In this document: positions 5,689-8,039 of the stretch, piece by piece | Position numbering within the stretch: position 1 is the first letter of the stretch | Layout: every line of letters begins with the position of its first letter | Assembly (NCBI GenBank): GCA_964365765.1 | Contig: CAYIRB010000049.1 | Span: 1 to 8,039, forward strand | DNA length: 8,039 nt | From: CALRGE01 sp964365765 | GTDB lineage: Bacteria > Patescibacteriota > Gracilibacteria > UBA1369 > 2-02-FULL-48-14 | Direction of reading: 5' to 3' | The notes under the pieces: model-generated | What the model was told of the DNA's origin: nothing | The model's database searches: none | What the model saw: the letters and a program-made list of their open reading frames with translations, nothing else | Made by a program: the position numbers and the translations under genes

Positions 5689-6560
5689 AAGTCCGCTCGC
5701 TCTTGATGGCGATAGTAATTTTCTTACTCCCGCCACTCACAGCCGAATCGGAAGCTTGGTACGGCGATGTTCCTGATAATAGCGTCTATCGGGACGCGAT
5801 TTGGTATATGACTACCGCCGGCTTTGCCGGCGGCTACCCCGACAACACATTCCACCCGGATAATCCGATAAACCGCGCAGAGGCACTTAAAATGATTCTG
5901 ACTTCAAGCAAAACTTCGATTGAAGACGGAAGCGGTCTTATTCTTTCCGACGTTTCCGAAGATGACTGGTACCTGTCGTATTTGAATACAGCTCTGACTT
6001 TGGGGATAATAAGCGGATACCCCGACGGAACTTTTCGTCCGACTGACGCGGTGAATCGCGCGGAAGCGCTTAAAATGCTGATTGAAGCCAGCGGTATCGA
6101 ATTAACCGGCGAAGCGGAAACGGATTGGTACCAAAAGTATCTGGACTACGCGATAGAAAAGTCGCTGATTGTGCCGGACTCAAGCGGAGATTACATCCCC
6201 GCGAACCCCCTTACCCGCGGTGAATTTTCCGAAATTATTTTCAGACTCTACAATAATGCATACACGGGTGAAGTCGAATACGGCGGCGCGACTTGGTACG
6301 GCGGAAAGTTTGAAGGCGAAGGCACGGCGTCGGGCGATATTTATGACGGAAGCAAGTTGACGGCGGCGCATAAAACTCTTCCCTTCGGCACTTTGGTAAA
6401 AGTCACGAATTTGGCGAACAACCTTTCCGTAACCGTGAAAATCAACGACCGCGGACCTTATCGCGACGGCTACATAATTGATTTATCCTCGGCCGCATTC
6501 GAAAAGATTGCAAATCTCTCCGCGGGGGTATTAAATACACGTGTCGAAGTCCTTCGATAA
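5685..6560 (+). CDS. Secreted SLH-domain protein with C-terminal RlpA-like domain
   Basis: Probably a wall-anchored enzyme or binding protein acting on peptidoglycan. The 291-residue product begins with a signal peptide (KVRSLLMAIVIFLLPPLTA, likely cleaved after SEA at about 24). Three S-layer homology repeats follow: about 25-75 (GGYPDNTFHPDNPINRAEAL), 87-137 (SGYPDGTFRPTDAVNRAEAL) and a more divergent third at 143-191 (PLTRGEFSEIIF). Residues 198-291 form an RlpA double-psi beta-barrel: ATWYGGKFEGEGTASG, LTAAHKTLPFGTLVKVTNL, VKINDRGPYRDGYIIDLS. RlpA of Pseudomonas is a lytic transglycosylase for naked glycan strands at the septum. The Asp in NDRGPY is kept; the acidic residue after TASG is Asp (218) rather than the Glu I expect, so activity is uncertain. 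There is no lipobox Cys and no SPOR domain; SLH repeats would replace both as wall-targeting parts. Confidence 0.9.
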   Translation: MKVRSLLMAIVIFLLPPLTAESEAWYGDVPDNSVYRDAIWYMTTAGFAGGYPDNTFHPDNPINRAEALKMILTSSKTSIEDGSGLILSDVSEDDWYLSYLNTALTLGIISGYPDGTFRPTDAVNRAEALKMLIEASGIELTGEAETDWYQKYLDYAIEKSLIVPDSSGDYIPANPLTRGEFSEIIFRLYNNAYTGEVEYGGATWYGGKFEGEGTASGDIYDGSKLTAAHKTLPFGTLVKVTNLANNLSVTVKINDRGPYRDGYIIDLSSAAFEKIANLSAGVLNTRVEVLR

Positions 6561-6569
6561 ACGCCAACA

Positions 6570-6950
6570 ATGATTGATCCCCTCACACGAAAAGTACAAC
6601 CTTTGTCACACGGCAAAGAAAGGAAACCTCTTTCCCGTGAAATCCAATCGATGTACAAAATTCTGACCGTAACGGTCTGCGTTTTGAGCGTAAGCGCCAC
6701 ACTTTCATATTTATACATCAACAGCTTGAAGCCCGCGAAAGGCTACACTTTAAAACAATTGCAAATCGACTACGAAAATCTGGAGTCCGAAAATCGCGAT
6801 CTCGAAAAAAAAATAATCGACGCACGCTCGTATATTCAACTCGAAAACGGCCGGGATTTGGACGGCATGGAAAACGCGGACAACGGTGATTTCAGTTACG
6901 TGGATGAAAGCAAAGTCGCCAAAAACAACAATGGAGAAGCGCGTTATTGA
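6570..6950 (+). CDS. Small single-pass membrane protein with coiled coil, FtsL/DivIC-like
   Basis: Likely cell-division protein of the FtsL/FtsB/DivIC type, identified by architecture rather than by a firm sequence match. The 126-residue product has a basic cytoplasmic N-terminus (1-29), one TM helix (about 30-51, ILTVTVCVLSVSATLSYLYI), then a heptad-patterned helix (59-90: LKQLQIDYENLESENRDLEK) typical of septal coiled-coil proteins, and a polar Asp/Asn-rich tail (95-126) that is probably disordered. It starts 9 nt after the SLH-RlpA stop, without a Shine-Dalgarno, and its last 20 nt overlap nth. Position beside an RlpA-type septal protein supports a division role. Many unrelated small membrane proteins share this layout, so the name is tentative. 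Confidence 0.7.
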   Translation: MIDPLTRKVQPLSHGKERKPLSREIQSMYKILTVTVCVLSVSATLSYLYINSLKPAKGYTLKQLQIDYENLESENRDLEKKIIDARSYIQLENGRDLDGMENADNGDFSYVDESKVAKNNNGEARY

Positions 6951-7608
6951 AATAGTCTCGACCCTCGGTCGAATTTACAAAAACGCGCAAGCCCCGCTTC
7001 TACACCGGAACGCGTTTGAACTTTTGGTGGCGGTGATTCTTTCCGCGCAATGCACGGACGAACGCGTGAACAAAATCACGCCTTTTCTTTTCCCGAAAAA
7101 AAGACCTTGCGAACCGAAGGACATTTTAAAATTGGGCGAATCCAAACTAAGATCGATTATTCATCCCTGCGGCTACTTCAATCAAAAAACAAAAGCGGTG
7201 TTGGGCTGCGCGAAAAAACTTATTCACGGCGATGTACCTTCGGAAATAGGCGCACTCCGTGCGCTACCGGGCGTGGGCGCGAAAACCGCTCAAGTCATTC
7301 AATCGCAATGGTTCAAAATGGACGCCTTCCCGGTGGACACGCACATTCACCGCGTCTTGAATCGGCTCGGAATCGTGCATTCGGGAAAAAATCGCGACAA
7401 AACCGAACGGCAGGCAAAAGCCGCGATTGATAAAAAGTACTGGAGCAAACTTCATCTCGATTTGATTTACTTCGGCCGTCAAACCTGCACGGCGCGCAAA
7501 CCGAAATGCGGAAACTGCCCTCTTTACGAAGAATGCCGCTGGCTACTTCTTTCTTCTCGCAATTCTGTACAGAATGTAAAAAAGAAGAAGCGGCCATCCG
7601 TATATTAG
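6931..7608 (+). CDS. nth: Endonuclease III (DNA glycosylase/AP lyase)
   Basis: Base-excision-repair enzyme that removes oxidised pyrimidines and cleaves the abasic strand. I chose the ATG at 6931 (225 residues, MEKRVIEIVSTLGRIY); the longer frame from 6886 would run deep into the upstream gene and add non-family residues. Seen: LLVAVILSAQCTDERVNK (31-48), the helix-hairpin-helix ALPGVGAKTAQVI (111-123) with the catalytic Lys118, and VDTHIHRVLNRLG (135-147) with the catalytic Asp136. A complete [4Fe-4S] motif, C-x6-C-x2-C-x5-C, lies at Cys186, 193, 196 and 202. Length is close to E. coli Nth (211). The 21 residues after the cluster (205-225) lie wholly in the antisense overlap with the DUF4349 gene and end in a basic tail, KKKKRPSVY. 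The start overlaps the upstream gene by 20 nt. Confidence 0.96.
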   Translation: MEKRVIEIVSTLGRIYKNAQAPLLHRNAFELLVAVILSAQCTDERVNKITPFLFPKKRPCEPKDILKLGESKLRSIIHPCGYFNQKTKAVLGCAKKLIHGDVPSEIGALRALPGVGAKTAQVIQSQWFKMDAFPVDTHIHRVLNRLGIVHSGKNRDKTERQAKAAIDKKYWSKLHLDLIYFGRQTCTARKPKCGNCPLYEECRWLLLSSRNSVQNVKKKKRPSVY

Positions 7609-8039
7609 AGCATAAATGCCCTTATCAACGATGCTCTGTAAAAATACAACCCAATCGCTGACTGCCTGCTGATATGTGGTTTCGGGGCTCCAAGATTCGC
7701 TCGCGCCCGCGGCGCTCGCGTCCTCCTCCAAATACAAGTTTAGCATCGAATAGCTGATTTGATTGTCGTAACTTTTCTTTTCGATTTCAAAAGTTTCTAT
7801 TTCACTGCGCACGTTCGCCAAAGCGGTCGTAATCGAAACAATCGCGTCGACGTTATCGGCCTTCTTCAAAATATCAAGATACTGCTGTTCCAAAGCTTTT
7901 CTGTTGGCGATTTTCGCCTCCAAATCATTATAAAATTCACTTACATCGCTCGCGTTCGTGGAAACGCTGTTTACGTACATCGCCAATCCCTGCAAATAAA
8001 TCAGAGTCCCCTCGAATTTATCCGAAGGTATTCTAAGCG
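7543..8039 (-). CDS. DUF4349-family membrane protein, C-terminal part (5' end outside window)
   Basis: Function unknown. The frame is open to the right edge, so the gene starts beyond the window; the visible part is about 164 residues. Reading inward it begins LRIPSDKFEGTLIYLQ, then SVSTNASDVSEFYNDLEAKI, a coiled-coil stretch (RKALEQQYLDILKKADNVDA, then NVRSEIETFEIEKKSYDNQI), the strand SYSMLNLYLEED, a SWSPETTYQQAVSDW segment, one TM helix (GIYALIYGWPLLLFYILYRI) and a basic end ARRKK. This order (LRIP.DKF, DLEA, SEIE, DNQISYS, C-terminal TM) is that of DUF4349 proteins, which are usually lipoprotein-like with the main domain outside. The TTG at 7995 is not the start. Its stop lies inside nth: the genes converge and overlap by 66 bp. 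Confidence 0.87.
   Translation of the reverse strand, partial: LRIPSDKFEGTLIYLQGLAMYVNSVSTNASDVSEFYNDLEAKIANRKALEQQYLDILKKADNVDAIVSITTALANVRSEIETFEIEKKSYDNQISYSMLNLYLEEDASAAGASESWSPETTYQQAVSDWVVFLQSIVDKGIYALIYGWPLLLFYILYRIARRKK

Noticed and set aside
5815..5833. Perfect 8-bp GC hairpin (CCGCCGGC-TTT-GCCGGCGG) in the SLH-RlpA gene
   Set aside because: Lies inside coding sequence for Ala-Gly-Phe-Ala-Gly-Gly of an SLH repeat; no T tract follows, so it is best explained by codon content.

Overview
The window has about 45-50% GC across most of its length, standard genetic code (TGA ends several clear genes), and very compact coding with overlapping ends. None of the internal gene starts has a recognisable Shine-Dalgarno sequence. 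Together with the reduced or unusual domain architectures (a YidC with a small Ig-like ectodomain, an SLH-RlpA fusion, a catalytically dead PP2C-like domain fused to a predicted propeller) this suggests a Candidate Phyla Radiation (Patescibacteria) genome, perhaps Peregrinibacteria-like. That placement is inference from gene style; no marker here proves it.

Layout. Positions 1-666 hold the 3' part of an acetate kinase gene. It converges, with a 3-nt gap, on a 644-codon minus-strand gene for a membrane protein with a degenerate PP2C-like N-terminus, one transmembrane helix, a helical segment and a probable six-bladed beta-propeller. A 230-bp intergenic region follows, with two good sigma70-type promoters pointing outward and several repeats. 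Next comes an AT-rich higB-higA toxin-antitoxin module, which looks like an accessory insertion just upstream of the housekeeping operon.

From about 3475 to 7608 a single plus-strand run encodes ribosomal protein L34 (rpmH), RNase P protein (rnpA), the YidC insertase, the KH-R3H RNA-binding protein KhpB/Jag, a secreted SLH-RlpA protein, an FtsL/DivIC-like protein and endonuclease III (nth). Most junctions overlap (17 nt, 4 nt, 4 nt, 20 nt) or are separated by 8-9 nt, so cotranscription and translational coupling are likely. The first four genes are the classical rpmH-rnpA-yidC-jag block found near the replication origin of many bacteria, here without yidD and without dnaA in view. The following genes extend it to envelope remodelling and division. 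The 3' end of nth overlaps, tail to tail by 66 bp, a minus-strand DUF4349 membrane protein gene that runs off the right edge.

Nothing resembling a wholly new multi-gene system is evident. The most noteworthy items are the three unusual domain architectures (YidC ectodomain, pseudophosphatase-propeller, SLH-RlpA) and the higBA insertion with its possible operator repeats.
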